From Massilia soli (GTDB lineage: Bacteria; Pseudomonadota; Gammaproteobacteria; Burkholderiales; Burkholderiaceae_D): a DNA stretch of 64,000 nt. Shown here one piece after another: positions 37,852-46,743 of this stretch. The position numbers and the translations under genes were made by a program. Every line of letters starts with the position of its first letter. The stretch's first letter is position 1. The notes beneath the pieces were generated by a model. The model saw only the letters and a program-made list of their open reading frames with translations. It was not told where the DNA came from and made no database searches. Location of the stretch: assembly GCF_016809835.1 (NCBI RefSeq), contig NZ_JAFBIL020000001.1, forward strand, positions 310,001 to 374,000. Direction: 5' to 3'.

Positions 37852-39465
37852 TTACTCCGCCTTGTCCTTCTTCACTGGCGTGAACGACAGGTCCGCGAAG
37901 TCGTAGCTGAAGTCCGTCTGCGACGACACCGGCGCCATCTTCATGCGATCGATGCTGCCGTCCGGGTTCAGCGAGAACGTCACGTAGGCGTCGGCGTTGA
38001 AGTTACGCTCCTTCCAGCGCACGATGAAGGTATCGTGCTGGAAGTGTTCGAGTTCGCCGCTCAGGTCTGGCGTCTTCGAAAAACTCATGATGCGCTTCTT
38101 GCCTTCCGGCCGGATCGTCACCAGGCCATACCAGGCATCCTGGTATTGGCCGTCATAGGACGACAGCGGCAGTGACGGCTGCGACTTGCCGGCGCGCGTG
38201 GAGCTGGCCTTCTTCTGCGCGGCCTGGTCCTTCTCGTAGGCCTCCTTCTCCATGTCGCCGATGATCTTGATCCAGTCGGTTGGGGCGATGCCCATGTACT
38301 GATCCAGGAGACGATACTGCAGCGCGCCCAGCGAGCCGCCACTTTCAGCGTTGGTAAAGATCGCGATGCCCAGCTTTTCCTCAGGTACCAGCAACACGCG
38401 CGAATAGAAGCCCTGCAGCGCGCCGCCGTGCATGGCGAGCTTGCGGCCCTTGTAGTCGCGCAGCTGGAAGCCGAGGCCATAGGCGTAGAAGTTTGGACGG
38501 GTGGCGGCCAGCGCCGGCTTCGGCTCCGAGATCTTCATCGGGGTCTGCGCGGTCCACATCTCGCGGCTTTGCTTCTCGCTGAACAGGCGCACGTCCTTGC
38601 CATCGGCGTCCTTGCCGATCCGGCCCTGGTCGAGCAGCACATTCATCCAGCGCGCGATGTCCTCGGCGTTGGTGTTGATGCCGACCGCGCCGACCGCGTT
38701 CGCCACTGGCATCGGCTTCACCGGCTCGGCCTTGCCGTTGATCTTGCTGTGCGGGGCCGAGACGTTGGCGATGCCGGCGTTTTCCGCCAGGCTGGTGGTG
38801 GTCGTGTTCATGCCGACCGGTTTGAGGATGCGCTCGCGCACCGCATCGCCCCACGGCTTGCCGGCCTTCTGCGCGATGATTTTTCCGGCCACGATGTAGA
38901 GCAGGTTGTCGTAAGCGTAGCTGTTGCGGAAGCTGGTAGCCGGACGAATGAACTTGAGGCGGTCGATGATTTCATCGGTCGTGAATTGCGTGGTCGGCCA
39001 CCACAGAAGGTCGCCCGCGCCCAGGCCAAGGCCGCTGCGGTGGACCAGCAAATCGCGCACCGTCATCTCCTGGGTGACATAGGCGTCGTACATGCGGAAG
39101 TCCGGAAGGTGCTTGGTAACCGGGTCGTCCCACGCCAGCTTGCCCTCATCGACCAGCATGGCCAGCGCCGCTGCCGTAAATGCTTTCGAATTCGACGCGA
39201 TCTCGAAAATGGTCTTGCCGTCCACAGGCGCCGGCTCGCCAAGCTTGCGTACGCCGAAGCCCTGGGCCGCGACGACCTTGCCGTCCTTGACGATGGCGAT
39301 GGCGATGCCTGGCACGTCGAACGTGGCCATGGTGCGCTTGACGTCGGCCGCCAGGTCGAAGGCCGGGGCCTGGGCCGCAGGCGCTGCGGCCGGCGTGGCC
39401 GGAGCCTGGGCAAAGGCGCCGGAGCTACTGATTGCGAGCAGCACTGCTGCCGCGAGTCTGGTCAT
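37852..39465 (-). CDS. Exported serine hydrolase of the beta-lactamase/esterase (class C) family
   Basis: The 537-residue protein has a signal peptide (MTRLAAAVLLAISSSGAFA) and a PBP/AmpC-type domain with SNSK (Ser91, Lys94) and Tyr185-Asp-Asn187. A C-terminal HGGALQGFYS segment could serve as the third motif. A DUF3471-like beta domain follows (YQDAWYGLVTIRPEGKKRI). Such proteins are usually esterases or peptidases and not true beta-lactamases. The start at 39465 was chosen for its signal peptide; the frame runs on into the M1 gene but that part is not coding. The M1 aminopeptidase gene ends 20 bp upstream, so they are probably co-transcribed. Confidence 0.87.
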   Translation of the reverse strand: MTRLAAAVLLAISSSGAFAQAPATPAAAPAAQAPAFDLAADVKRTMATFDVPGIAIAIVKDGKVVAAQGFGVRKLGEPAPVDGKTIFEIASNSKAFTAAALAMLVDEGKLAWDDPVTKHLPDFRMYDAYVTQEMTVRDLLVHRSGLGLGAGDLLWWPTTQFTTDEIIDRLKFIRPATSFRNSYAYDNLLYIVAGKIIAQKAGKPWGDAVRERILKPVGMNTTTTSLAENAGIANVSAPHSKINGKAEPVKPMPVANAVGAVGINTNAEDIARWMNVLLDQGRIGKDADGKDVRLFSEKQSREMWTAQTPMKISEPKPALAATRPNFYAYGLGFQLRDYKGRKLAMHGGALQGFYSRVLLVPEEKLGIAIFTNAESGGSLGALQYRLLDQYMGIAPTDWIKIIGDMEKEAYEKDQAAQKKASSTRAGKSQPSLPLSSYDGQYQDAWYGLVTIRPEGKKRIMSFSKTPDLSGELEHFQHDTFIVRWKERNFNADAYVTFSLNPDGSIDRMKMAPVSSQTDFSYDFADLSFTPVKKDKAE

Positions 39466-39485
39466 GGTGTGCACTTGATCTGTTC

Positions 39486-41342
39486 CTATTTGCTGGTCAT
39501 CTGCTTGTCGACGCTCTTCTGCGTGGCCGGGTGGTAGCGCTCGCGCGATTTCTTGTACACGCCTTCGGCCCACGCCTTGTCCTGCGGGTTCTTGCGCAGC
39601 GCCGTGTACAGCGGCACCACGAACTTCTGGCGCCCGACGCTCATGAGGAAAGCCTCGATCGCTGGACGCACATCGCGGTTGCCGGCATTGACCGAGGCGC
39701 GATAGAAGCGGAACGCGACTTCGTTGTTGCCGGTGCTGGACAGGCCGAACGCCTGGTCCAGTTCCTTGAGCTGGGCGGCACTGGCCTTCTCGTCGATATC
39801 GTTCAGGAACTTCATCCACTCGGTGGCGGTCCAGCTCTTGGTATTGAGCTGCGCGGTCTTCACGTCGCCCTTGAGCCATGCGTCGCGCGTGGCGTTCAAT
39901 GCGGCCAGGCGTTGGGACACGGCGCGCGTGGCGCTGGCAGGGATGCCCGGGCCGTACAGCCACTCTTCGAGTTCGGCCTCGCTCAACACCTTCGGATGCT
40001 TCTCCAGCAGGTTCTTGCGCAGGTAGCTCACGAACTGCTCGGTGGTCACGCTCTGGAACGCGTGCTGGTCGAACCAGCCGCGCAGGAACGGATCGAACAC
40101 TTCGCGGCCGGCGCGCTGTTCCAGGGTGCGCAGGAACCAAGCGCCCTTTGGATAGGCCAGCGCATCGTCGGTGTAATGTTCCGACGAAGTGTCCGGGTGC
40201 CTGGTGATCAGCGCCTGCTTCGCCGGGGCGATCTCGGCCAGCGACGCCAGCGCCTCTTCCTGCTCCAGCTGCAGGTTCATGGTGGCGACTTCCTCGCCAT
40301 AGATCTTCTCGAGGATGCGGGTGGTGACGTAGGTGGTAAAGCCCTCGTTGAGCCACCAGTGCTTCCACGAAGCGTTGGTCACCAGGTTGCCCGACCAGCT
40401 GTGCGCCAGTTCATGCGCGATCAGGTCGACCAGGCTGCGGTCGCCCGCGATCATGGTCGGGGTCAGGAAGGTCAGGCGCGGGTTCTCCATGCCGCCGATC
40501 GGGAACGAAGGCGGCAGCACCAGCATGTCGTAGCGCCCCCAGCGATATGGGCCGTACAGCGCCTCGGCGGCGGCGACCATCTTCTCGGTATCGGCCAGCT
40601 CGTAGGCGGCGGCCTCGATGCGTTTTGGCTCGGCGTAGACGCCGGTGCGCGGGCCGAGTGTGCGCGAATCGATCTCGCCGATGGCGATCGCCAGCAGGTA
40701 GGACGGAATCGCCTGCGGCATCGTGAAGCGCCAGCCGCCCTTGCCGGTGGCGTTCGGATCGTTATCCGCGCTCATGACCACGCGCAGGTCTTGCGGCGCC
40801 TCGATGCGCGCGGTGTAGGTGAAGCGAACGGCAGGCGTATCTTGCAGCGGCACCCACGAACGCGCTTCGATGTTCTGCGACTGGCTGAACATGTAAGGGC
40901 GCTTGCCCGACATCGTCTGCACTGGCGAAAGCCACTGCAGCGCGGTCGCCGTTGGCGCGGTGCGGTAATGGATGCGCACCTTCTGCGGCTGGCCCTGCAG
41001 CTTGACGCGCATCGCCTGGCCTTTTTCGGCGTCGCGCTTGCCGATCGTGTAAGGCACCACTTTCCACGTTCCCTTGGCATCCTGCGCCTCGACCTTCGAA
41101 ATCGACAGGTCGCGCGTATCCAGGTCCAGGCTGCGTGCCGACTTGTCGATCCAGTCCAGCGACAGCTCGGCGAAGCCTGACAGCGTCTTCTTCGCGAAGT
41201 CCGCCTTCAGGTCCATGTGCAGCGCGCTGGTTTTCACCTGGTCGTAGCGGGCGTAGCTGAGGGGATCGAGCGCCAGCGCGAGCGCGCTGCACTGGGCGAG
41301 GATGGCGGCGGCGGCCACCCTCAGGAAGGTCATCTTGGTCAT
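39486..41342 (-). CDS. Exported M1-family zinc aminopeptidase
   Basis: This 618-residue enzyme begins with a signal peptide (VAAAAILAQCSALALA) and has the M1 signature: GGMENP (283-288) for the substrate amino group, then HELAH (His310, Glu311, His314) with Glu333 in WLNEGF as the third zinc ligand. It resembles the leukotriene A4 hydrolase branch in length and order. It trims N-terminal residues of peptides, here probably in the periplasm. A second ATG lies three codons on; the first was kept. The divergent gene to its right is the cation exporter. Confidence 0.92.
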   Translation of the reverse strand: MTKMTFLRVAAAAILAQCSALALALDPLSYARYDQVKTSALHMDLKADFAKKTLSGFAELSLDWIDKSARSLDLDTRDLSISKVEAQDAKGTWKVVPYTIGKRDAEKGQAMRVKLQGQPQKVRIHYRTAPTATALQWLSPVQTMSGKRPYMFSQSQNIEARSWVPLQDTPAVRFTYTARIEAPQDLRVVMSADNDPNATGKGGWRFTMPQAIPSYLLAIAIGEIDSRTLGPRTGVYAEPKRIEAAAYELADTEKMVAAAEALYGPYRWGRYDMLVLPPSFPIGGMENPRLTFLTPTMIAGDRSLVDLIAHELAHSWSGNLVTNASWKHWWLNEGFTTYVTTRILEKIYGEEVATMNLQLEQEEALASLAEIAPAKQALITRHPDTSSEHYTDDALAYPKGAWFLRTLEQRAGREVFDPFLRGWFDQHAFQSVTTEQFVSYLRKNLLEKHPKVLSEAELEEWLYGPGIPASATRAVSQRLAALNATRDAWLKGDVKTAQLNTKSWTATEWMKFLNDIDEKASAAQLKELDQAFGLSSTGNNEVAFRFYRASVNAGNRDVRPAIEAFLMSVGRQKFVVPLYTALRKNPQDKAWAEGVYKKSRERYHPATQKSVDKQMTSK

Positions 41343-41494
41343 TGGACGTCTCTATGATGGTGCGGAAGCGGCACGCTCCCGGGCCGGAGGAGAATATCAC
41401 TTCCGCCAGCGCGGCGAAAGCATCTCCGACGGCCGCGCGTGCCGTATTTACCGGGTGTCCTGCTATGATTCGCCCTTTGCCCAACGCCCCAACA

Positions 41495-42070
41495 ATGGAA
41501 GCATTCGTCATCTCCACCGGTATCGTCGCCCTGGCTGAAATCGGCGACAAGACCCAGCTGCTGGCATTCCTGCTGGCTGCCAGATTCCGCAAGCCGGTAC
41601 CGATCGTGCTTGGGATCCTGGTAGCGACGCTGGCCAACCACGCGTTCGCCGCCGCGCTGGGCGCGTGGATCAACACCCTGATCGGACCGGAGGTAATGCG
41701 CTGGGTGCTCGGCATCTCGTTCATCGCGATGGCTGGCTGGACGCTCATTCCCGACAAGCTCGACGAAGAAGAAAGCAGTCTCGGCAAGTACGGCGTGTTC
41801 GCCACGACCCTGGTCGCGTTCTTCATCGCCGAGATGGGCGACAAGACGCAGATCGCCACGGTGGCACTGGCGGCGCGCTACGACGCGGTGATCGCGGTGG
41901 TGGCCGGCACGACGGTCGGCATGATGATCGCGAACGTACCGGCGGTCTATTTCGGCGAACGGATCGCCAACAAGATCTCGCTCAAGCTGGTACACGGCAT
42001 CGCTGCAGCGCTGTTCCTGGCGCTCGGCGTAGCCACCCTCCTCGGCGCCGGCAAGAGCCTCGGCTTCTGA
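41495..42070 (+). CDS. GDT1/TMEM165 (UPF0016) cation exporter
   Basis: The 191-residue membrane protein contains the family duplication with two ExGDKT motifs, AEIGDKTQLLA and AEMGDKTQIAT, each on a membrane helix. About six helices are present. Bacterial members export Mn2+ (and perhaps Ca2+). The ATG at 41495 opens the first helix; the frame upstream is not conserved. Some Mn2+ exporters are controlled by a yybP-ykoY riboswitch, but I could not make out one in the 150 bp upstream. A long inverted repeat follows the gene and probably ends transcription. Confidence 0.9.
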   Translation: MEAFVISTGIVALAEIGDKTQLLAFLLAARFRKPVPIVLGILVATLANHAFAAALGAWINTLIGPEVMRWVLGISFIAMAGWTLIPDKLDEEESSLGKYGVFATTLVAFFIAEMGDKTQIATVALAARYDAVIAVVAGTTVGMMIANVPAVYFGERIANKISLKLVHGIAAALFLALGVATLLGAGKSLGF

Positions 42071-42080
42071 TTGAAAAACA

Positions 42081-42148
42081 TTCCAAAATCGGGGACAGAC
42101 CACCATTTTGGAATCTTCCAAAATGGTGGTCTGTCCCCGATTTTGGAA
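42081..42148. repeat. 33-bp perfect inverted repeat (2-nt loop), likely bidirectional terminator
   Basis: Positions 42081-42113 and 42116-42148 are exact reverse complements. Each holds GGGGACAGACCACC or its complement, flanked by TTCCAAAATCG. A further copy of TGTCCCCGATTTTGGAAGTT follows the right arm and ends in T5. It lies between two convergent genes. It is a REP/MITE-type element of a different sequence class from the GTCATTCCCGCG family. Confidence 0.85.
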
Positions 42149-42172
42149 GTTTGTCCCCGATTTTGGAAGTTT

Positions 42173-43819
42173 TTAGTCGGGCACTTGGGTAACCCAGATC
42201 GGGGCTGACCATAGGATCTTGCCATCGTCCTGAGTGATGCGGGCGTAGTAGAAGTGCTCGCCCGGTGAAGGGGTGAGCGTCGCTTCCGCCGTCGCCGCGG
42301 CTTCGCTGACCGTGCCGTTGCGCCCCGGGACGCCTTCGATGATCGAGACGCTGGCCACCGAACGGCCTTCGGTGTTGGCGTAGTGTGCGATCAACCGCAG
42401 CGGGCCGCTGTTGGCGATGCGCGATCCCATTGGCTGGCCGTTCGCCGTCAGAACCAGCTGCGAGTTCTTGTCCATCGTCGCAAATACGCGCCGTGCCTTG
42501 AGCGCGTCGATGAAGCTGGCCTGCGTCAGCGCCGTTCCGTTCGGGATCAGCACGCCGGTGCGGTTGGTGTACGACGCGCCCCAGTTGGCGCAGTGGTTGT
42601 CCTGGTTGCTGCTGAAGGCGACGTGGTAGCCCGCTTCCAGCGCCTTGTTGCAGGCGATTTCGTAGTTGCTGCGGCGCGTTTCGTCCTCGCCGGTTTTGGT
42701 GGAGAACGCCGAGGTGTTCAGCACCTCGCACAGTGCCATCGCCTCGTCGCCATCCTTCGTGTAGCCCATCGCCACGCCATCGACCAGAAACTGTCCGCCC
42801 AGCGCCGGATGGTTGAACTGGCCAACCCAGCCGCGCTCGCGCATCAGGCTGTATAGCGCGCGGTAGTCGCCCTTGGCGGTGATGGTGTCGCCAATCGGCT
42901 CGCCCTTGGCGTCGCGCTCCCACCCGAGCAGTTCGGGCGCGTTGAAGATGTTCAGGTGGCCGCCGTTGTTGATGACGCCCCACTCCATGCCGTACATGGC
43001 GAGAAAGCCGGGATTGGTTTTGCTGAAGCTGGCCGCTTCTTTCAAGCCGCGCTGGTAGAGCGCCCTGGCCGCGCCTGCGCTGGCTTCGGGATTGGATCCG
43101 TCGGAGCCGTCGTACATGTGGTTGTGCTCCGAGGCCATCAAGACGTCCAGACCGTGCGCATGCGCGTAGGCATAAGCTTCAAGCGGGCCTTGCGCCCCGG
43201 CCTGGGGCGCCTGCGCGCCTTTGCAGTTGCCGAGGTCTCCGCCGCCGTCACTGTGGTTGGTCTGGCTGTGCAGGTTGGCGAAATAGACGGTGAACGGCAG
43301 CGATGCAGCCGCCGGCGCCGCAGATGGTGGCAGCGGCCCGCGCGCGGCGGTCGAGGCAGGTCCGGTCGACATCGCGCGGAACGGCGGCATCGCCGCCGCC
43401 GCCAGCCTGCCAACGGCGATGTCCCAGCCTTGCTCGATCACGTCGCCATGCGCTTGCGCATGCAGGCGCACACGGTAGACGCCGTCCGGCATGCCCCGCG
43501 CGTGGCGCCGCCCTTCCCACTTCAGGTTGACGGTGGCCGGCTGGCCTTTCAGCGTGAGCGCGCCGCGCCATTGCTGCACCGCCTTCCCCGATGGCGAGAG
43601 CAGCTCAACGCGCCAGTTGACCGGCAGCGCCGTTTGCGAGAACGGATAATCGAAGGTGAGCGTGAAGGTGCGCGCGTCACTGTCCGGCTTGTCGCCTTGA
43701 TACGGCGCGTGCAGGGTGGCGTCAAACTCGCGATGGTCGGCGACGGAGCCCAGCGCCGGCGCTGCGCCGGTCAGCGCCGCCACCGCCCACAAGACGTTGC
43801 GGATGTGATTCGATTGCAT
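42173..43819 (-). CDS. Exported PHP-domain-like metallohydrolase
   Basis: The 548-residue protein begins with a signal peptide (VLWAVAALTGAAPALG) and a beta-sandwich region (about 30-140). After a Pro/Ala-rich linker comes a PHP-type domain starting YFANLHSQTNHSDGGGD, with HxH-type metal ligands. It continues with LMASEHNHMYDG, FLAMYGMEWGV and VAFSSNQDNHCANWGASY. It resembles CehA/McbA-type hydrolases (phosphoester or carbamate cleavage), which fits an exported phosphodiesterase. No linked transporter is seen, and specificity is unknown. Confidence 0.8.
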   Translation of the reverse strand: MQSNHIRNVLWAVAALTGAAPALGSVADHREFDATLHAPYQGDKPDSDARTFTLTFDYPFSQTALPVNWRVELLSPSGKAVQQWRGALTLKGQPATVNLKWEGRRHARGMPDGVYRVRLHAQAHGDVIEQGWDIAVGRLAAAAMPPFRAMSTGPASTAARGPLPPSAAPAAASLPFTVYFANLHSQTNHSDGGGDLGNCKGAQAPQAGAQGPLEAYAYAHAHGLDVLMASEHNHMYDGSDGSNPEASAGAARALYQRGLKEAASFSKTNPGFLAMYGMEWGVINNGGHLNIFNAPELLGWERDAKGEPIGDTITAKGDYRALYSLMRERGWVGQFNHPALGGQFLVDGVAMGYTKDGDEAMALCEVLNTSAFSTKTGEDETRRSNYEIACNKALEAGYHVAFSSNQDNHCANWGASYTNRTGVLIPNGTALTQASFIDALKARRVFATMDKNSQLVLTANGQPMGSRIANSGPLRLIAHYANTEGRSVASVSIIEGVPGRNGTVSEAAATAEATLTPSPGEHFYYARITQDDGKILWSAPIWVTQVPD

Positions 43820-43930
43820 GGCGTTCCCCGCGGATTAGTTGCGTTATTAACATATTCGCAACTTCACGCGGCGGGGACATGACCTCTACAATTGAATCGA
43901 GTCAATTAATTAGTGTCTGATTGACAAAAG

Positions 43931-46057
43931 TTAAGAGTGGGAAAGTTCGCTTTTCCGTACGGAAAAATGCGTCGCGAGTCCGCCGCCCAGATGCCAGGCT
44001 TGCGCGTATCCGGCGCGATGCAGGCATTGCGCGGCGCGCTGGCTGCGCGTACCCAGCCGGCAGATGAACACCAGGGGACGCGATTCGACACCCAGCCACT
44101 GCGCCAGCTGCGAGGGCAGCCGCGACAGCGGCACGTTGCATGCGGTGCGGCCCTGGATCACTGGACGGCCAGCTTCGTGCTCCCATGGGTTGCGCACGTC
44201 GACCAGGATCGCGTCCGGACGCTCGCGCAGGAAGCGGTCCAGGTCGGCCGGATCCAGTTCCATCGAGTCGGGCGGCGGCACTGCGCGCGCGCTGGACGCC
44301 GGCGTGGTGCAGATCAGGTTCGCGCTGTCGTGCGCAGGACAGACCACGGTGTCGCCGTTCAGCAGCCCGCCCATTTGCTCGGATGGGTCGCGGTGGGTAT
44401 CCGCCGGCGCCATATTTGTGAACGCGAAACGCACATCGGCAGGCGCCAGGGCGCCGCCGGTGCTCATCCCCATCAGGTAGCTGCGCGAGGTGTCGCCGTC
44501 ATGCGAAATACGCGCCACCACCTGGCCGCCCAGCGCGATGCCAACGCTGCTGGTGGCGAGGCCAAGGACAACGCTGGCGCTTCCGGCGGGCCAGCCGAAT
44601 GGATCGCCGGTTCCGGCAAAGTCAAGCTGGCCATCCAGAAGCTCGGCCAGCTTGGCGCGGACGGCAAGGGCGTCGACGCCGCTGCTGGTGCCGACGATGC
44701 CGCGCACGCGGTAGTGGCGCGAGCGGATCATCGACGCGATCGTCTCCACCAGCGGGCCGGCAGGGTCGATGACGACACAGGTACGGCTTGCTTCATCCAG
44801 CGCCAGCCAGGCGCTTGCGCCATCACGAGCGACACGGATGACGTCTTCGCCGCCATGCAGCAGCGGCTGGCCCAGGCCGCCGGTACGCATCGCCCTGCCA
44901 CAGTGCGCAATGCGCTCGCATGCCGCGTCGATAAACGCGTCATCGACAGCGGGCCCGAACGACAGGCGCACCGCCGATGCGCAGCGCCACCCTTCCAGGG
45001 CCATCGCTTCAAGCACGTAGCTCGGCGCCGCCTTGGCGGCCGAACAGGCCGATCCCGCACTGACGCGCAGGCCTGCGGCGTCGAACACGTCCAGCAGATC
45101 AGAGCTCGACAAGCCGGCAACGGAAAAGTTGAGGGTGGTGGGAAGCGCTGCATGCAGCGGCGTGTTAAAGACGATGCCCGGCAGCGCTTCGCGCAAGCTG
45201 GCGACCAGCCGACTGCGGTAACCATGCAGCTGCGCCGGAGTGCGGAAGGTGTCGCCGGTTTCAAGCGCCGCCAGTACCGCGCCAAGGGCCGCGATTCCCG
45301 CCATGTTCTCGGTGCCGGCGCGCTGGCCGCTTTCCTGCCCACCGCCCGCCATCAGGGCCGTGAACGGCGCGCCATCGCGCACATACAGCATGCCGATGCC
45401 TTTCGGCGCATACAGCTTGTGGCCTGAAAAAGGCGCGTAATCGATGCGCGTGCTCTCCAGCGCCAGCGGCAGCTTGCCGAGCGCCTGCACGCTGTCGACC
45501 ATCCAAAAGGCTTTGCTCGTGGAGACCAGCAGCGCTTTTTCAATCGCGGCCAGGTCGGAGATGGTGCCGGTCTCGTTGTTGGCGGCCATGGTGCAGACCA
45601 TGGCCGCGCGCGGCGCCAGCTGGCGCAGCACGTCAAGCCGGTGGCGCCCTTCGCCGTCAACCGGCAGTACCCGCAGCGTCAAGCCAGTGCCAAGCAGGCG
45701 GTTCCAGTGCGCCAGCGCCTCCGGCACGGCCTTGTGCTCGGTCGCGCCATACAGCAGCAGATCGCCGGTCGACTCGCCTGACGCCTGGCGCTCGCGCACC
45801 GCGCACAGGGCAGACAGCACGGCGGTCTGGATCGCCTCGGTGGCGCCGCTGGTGAAGATCACACTCCCCGAGCCCGCGCCGATCATGCGGCGCGTACGTT
45901 CGCGCACGCCGTCAAGCAGCAGCTTCGCGTGCAAGCCGGTCGCGTGGCCGCTGCTTGGATTGCCATAGCAGGCGGCCATGGCGTCGGCGGCCGCCGCGAT
46001 GGCAGCTGGCAGTACAGGCGAGGTGGCGTTGGCGTCGAGGTAGATGTCGTGGGTCAT
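43931..46057 (-). CDS. Three-domain fusion: cysteine desulfurase, degenerate metallo-beta-lactamase, rhodanese
   Basis: This 708-residue protein joins three sulfur-related domains. Residues 1-385 are an IscS/NifS-type desulfurase with PLP lysine Lys214 (SGHKLYAPKG) and catalytic Cys338 (SAGSACSAAKAAPSYVL). Residues 400-590 look like a persulfide-dioxygenase-type metallo-beta-lactamase, with VVIDPAG and PAHDS retained. The metal motif HxHxDH is replaced by TSSGVDA (458-464), so metal binding seems lost. Residues 600-700 are a rhodanese with active Cys666 (FICRLGTR). It could pass sulfur from cysteine to the rhodanese cysteine. It is transcribed divergently from an Lrp-type regulator; the separate domains are usually distinct proteins. 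Confidence 0.85.
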   Translation of the reverse strand: MTHDIYLDANATSPVLPAAIAAAADAMAACYGNPSSGHATGLHAKLLLDGVRERTRRMIGAGSGSVIFTSGATEAIQTAVLSALCAVRERQASGESTGDLLLYGATEHKAVPEALAHWNRLLGTGLTLRVLPVDGEGRHRLDVLRQLAPRAAMVCTMAANNETGTISDLAAIEKALLVSTSKAFWMVDSVQALGKLPLALESTRIDYAPFSGHKLYAPKGIGMLYVRDGAPFTALMAGGGQESGQRAGTENMAGIAALGAVLAALETGDTFRTPAQLHGYRSRLVASLREALPGIVFNTPLHAALPTTLNFSVAGLSSSDLLDVFDAAGLRVSAGSACSAAKAAPSYVLEAMALEGWRCASAVRLSFGPAVDDAFIDAACERIAHCGRAMRTGGLGQPLLHGGEDVIRVARDGASAWLALDEASRTCVVIDPAGPLVETIASMIRSRHYRVRGIVGTSSGVDALAVRAKLAELLDGQLDFAGTGDPFGWPAGSASVVLGLATSSVGIALGGQVVARISHDGDTSRSYLMGMSTGGALAPADVRFAFTNMAPADTHRDPSEQMGGLLNGDTVVCPAHDSANLICTTPASSARAVPPPDSMELDPADLDRFLRERPDAILVDVRNPWEHEAGRPVIQGRTACNVPLSRLPSQLAQWLGVESRPLVFICRLGTRSQRAAQCLHRAGYAQAWHLGGGLATHFSVRKSELSHS

Positions 46058-46117
46058 GGCGGTGTTACCGGGTTAAGTGATATCCCCTCCATATTAGCGA
46101 TCCGGGCGGGCAAATAC

Positions 46118-46147
46118 TTTCCATAAATCGCTGTTTTTAGCTAGAAT
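46118..46147 (+). promoter_or_regulatory. Candidate sigma70 promoter of the Lrp-type regulator
   Basis: TTTCCA (46118-46123) and TAGAAT (46142-46147) are spaced by 18 bp in the AT-rich divergent region between the desulfurase fusion and the regulator. The -10 matches five of six consensus bases, the -35 four of six. Control of both divergent genes by the Lrp protein from here would be natural. Confidence 0.4.
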
Positions 46148-46183
46148 TAAGAACATTCATTCCTCAAAGATGCGCCAATTAAC

Positions 46184-46669
46184 ATGAACGATCTAGACAA
46201 GTACGATTACGCGATACTTTCCTCCCTGCAGAGCGACGCAACGCTGTCGATCGCGCAACTGGCCGAGAAAATCGGCCTGTCCAGCACACCGTGCTGGAAG
46301 CGCGTGAAACGGCTTGAGGAAGAAGGCTACATAGAGAGCCGGGTCACCCTGGTCAACCGGCGCAAGGCTGGCCTGCCGGTGACGGTCTTTGTCAGCGTGC
46401 GCACCGGCGACCACGACGAGAAATGGCTGAAGAATTTTGCCGCAGCGGTGATCAGCCTGCCGGAGGTGCTCGAGTTTCATCGCATGAGCGGCGACGTCGA
46501 CTACCTGCTCAAGGTCGTTACCACCGATATCGACGGCTACGACCGGTTCTACAAGAAGCTGATCAAGGCTGCGCGCCTGTCGGGCGTGTCGTCGGCTTTC
46601 TCGATGGAGCAGATCAAATACAGCACCGCGCTTCCCCTCGAACTGGTCTCGCACGGCCTTCCCGCGTAA
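46184..46669 (+). CDS. Lrp/AsnC-family transcriptional regulator
   Basis: The 161-residue protein has an N-terminal helix-turn-helix (LSIAQLAEKIGLSSTPCWKRVKRLEEEGYI) given here as residues about 20-50, and a C-terminal ligand-binding RAM domain (VTVFVSVRTGDHDEKW, MSGDVDYLLKVVTTDID). Lrp-type proteins bind amino acids and control their metabolism. It is divergent from the desulfurase fusion, so a cysteine-responsive regulator like DecR (YbaO) is plausible, though this is inference from context. The branched-chain amino acid binding-protein gene follows on the same strand. Confidence 0.88.
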   Translation: MNDLDKYDYAILSSLQSDATLSIAQLAEKIGLSSTPCWKRVKRLEEEGYIESRVTLVNRRKAGLPVTVFVSVRTGDHDEKWLKNFAAAVISLPEVLEFHRMSGDVDYLLKVVTTDIDGYDRFYKKLIKAARLSGVSSAFSMEQIKYSTALPLELVSHGLPA

Positions 46670-46743
46670 CGACTGGCCTCTACATTTAGCCCGTGAATCG
46701 TGCGATCATTGACGTTCTGAGAAATTGAAGGAGACAAGAACAT

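Noticed and set aside
37852-39465. True beta-lactamase conferring antibiotic resistance
   Set aside because: The SxxK and YxN motifs are shared by esterases and peptidases; the DUF3471-like C-terminus and length point to those.
41343-41494. yybP-ykoY Mn2+ riboswitch upstream of the GDT1-type exporter
   Set aside because: The gene type makes it plausible, but I could not find the conserved loop sequences; only generic GC-rich pairing is visible.
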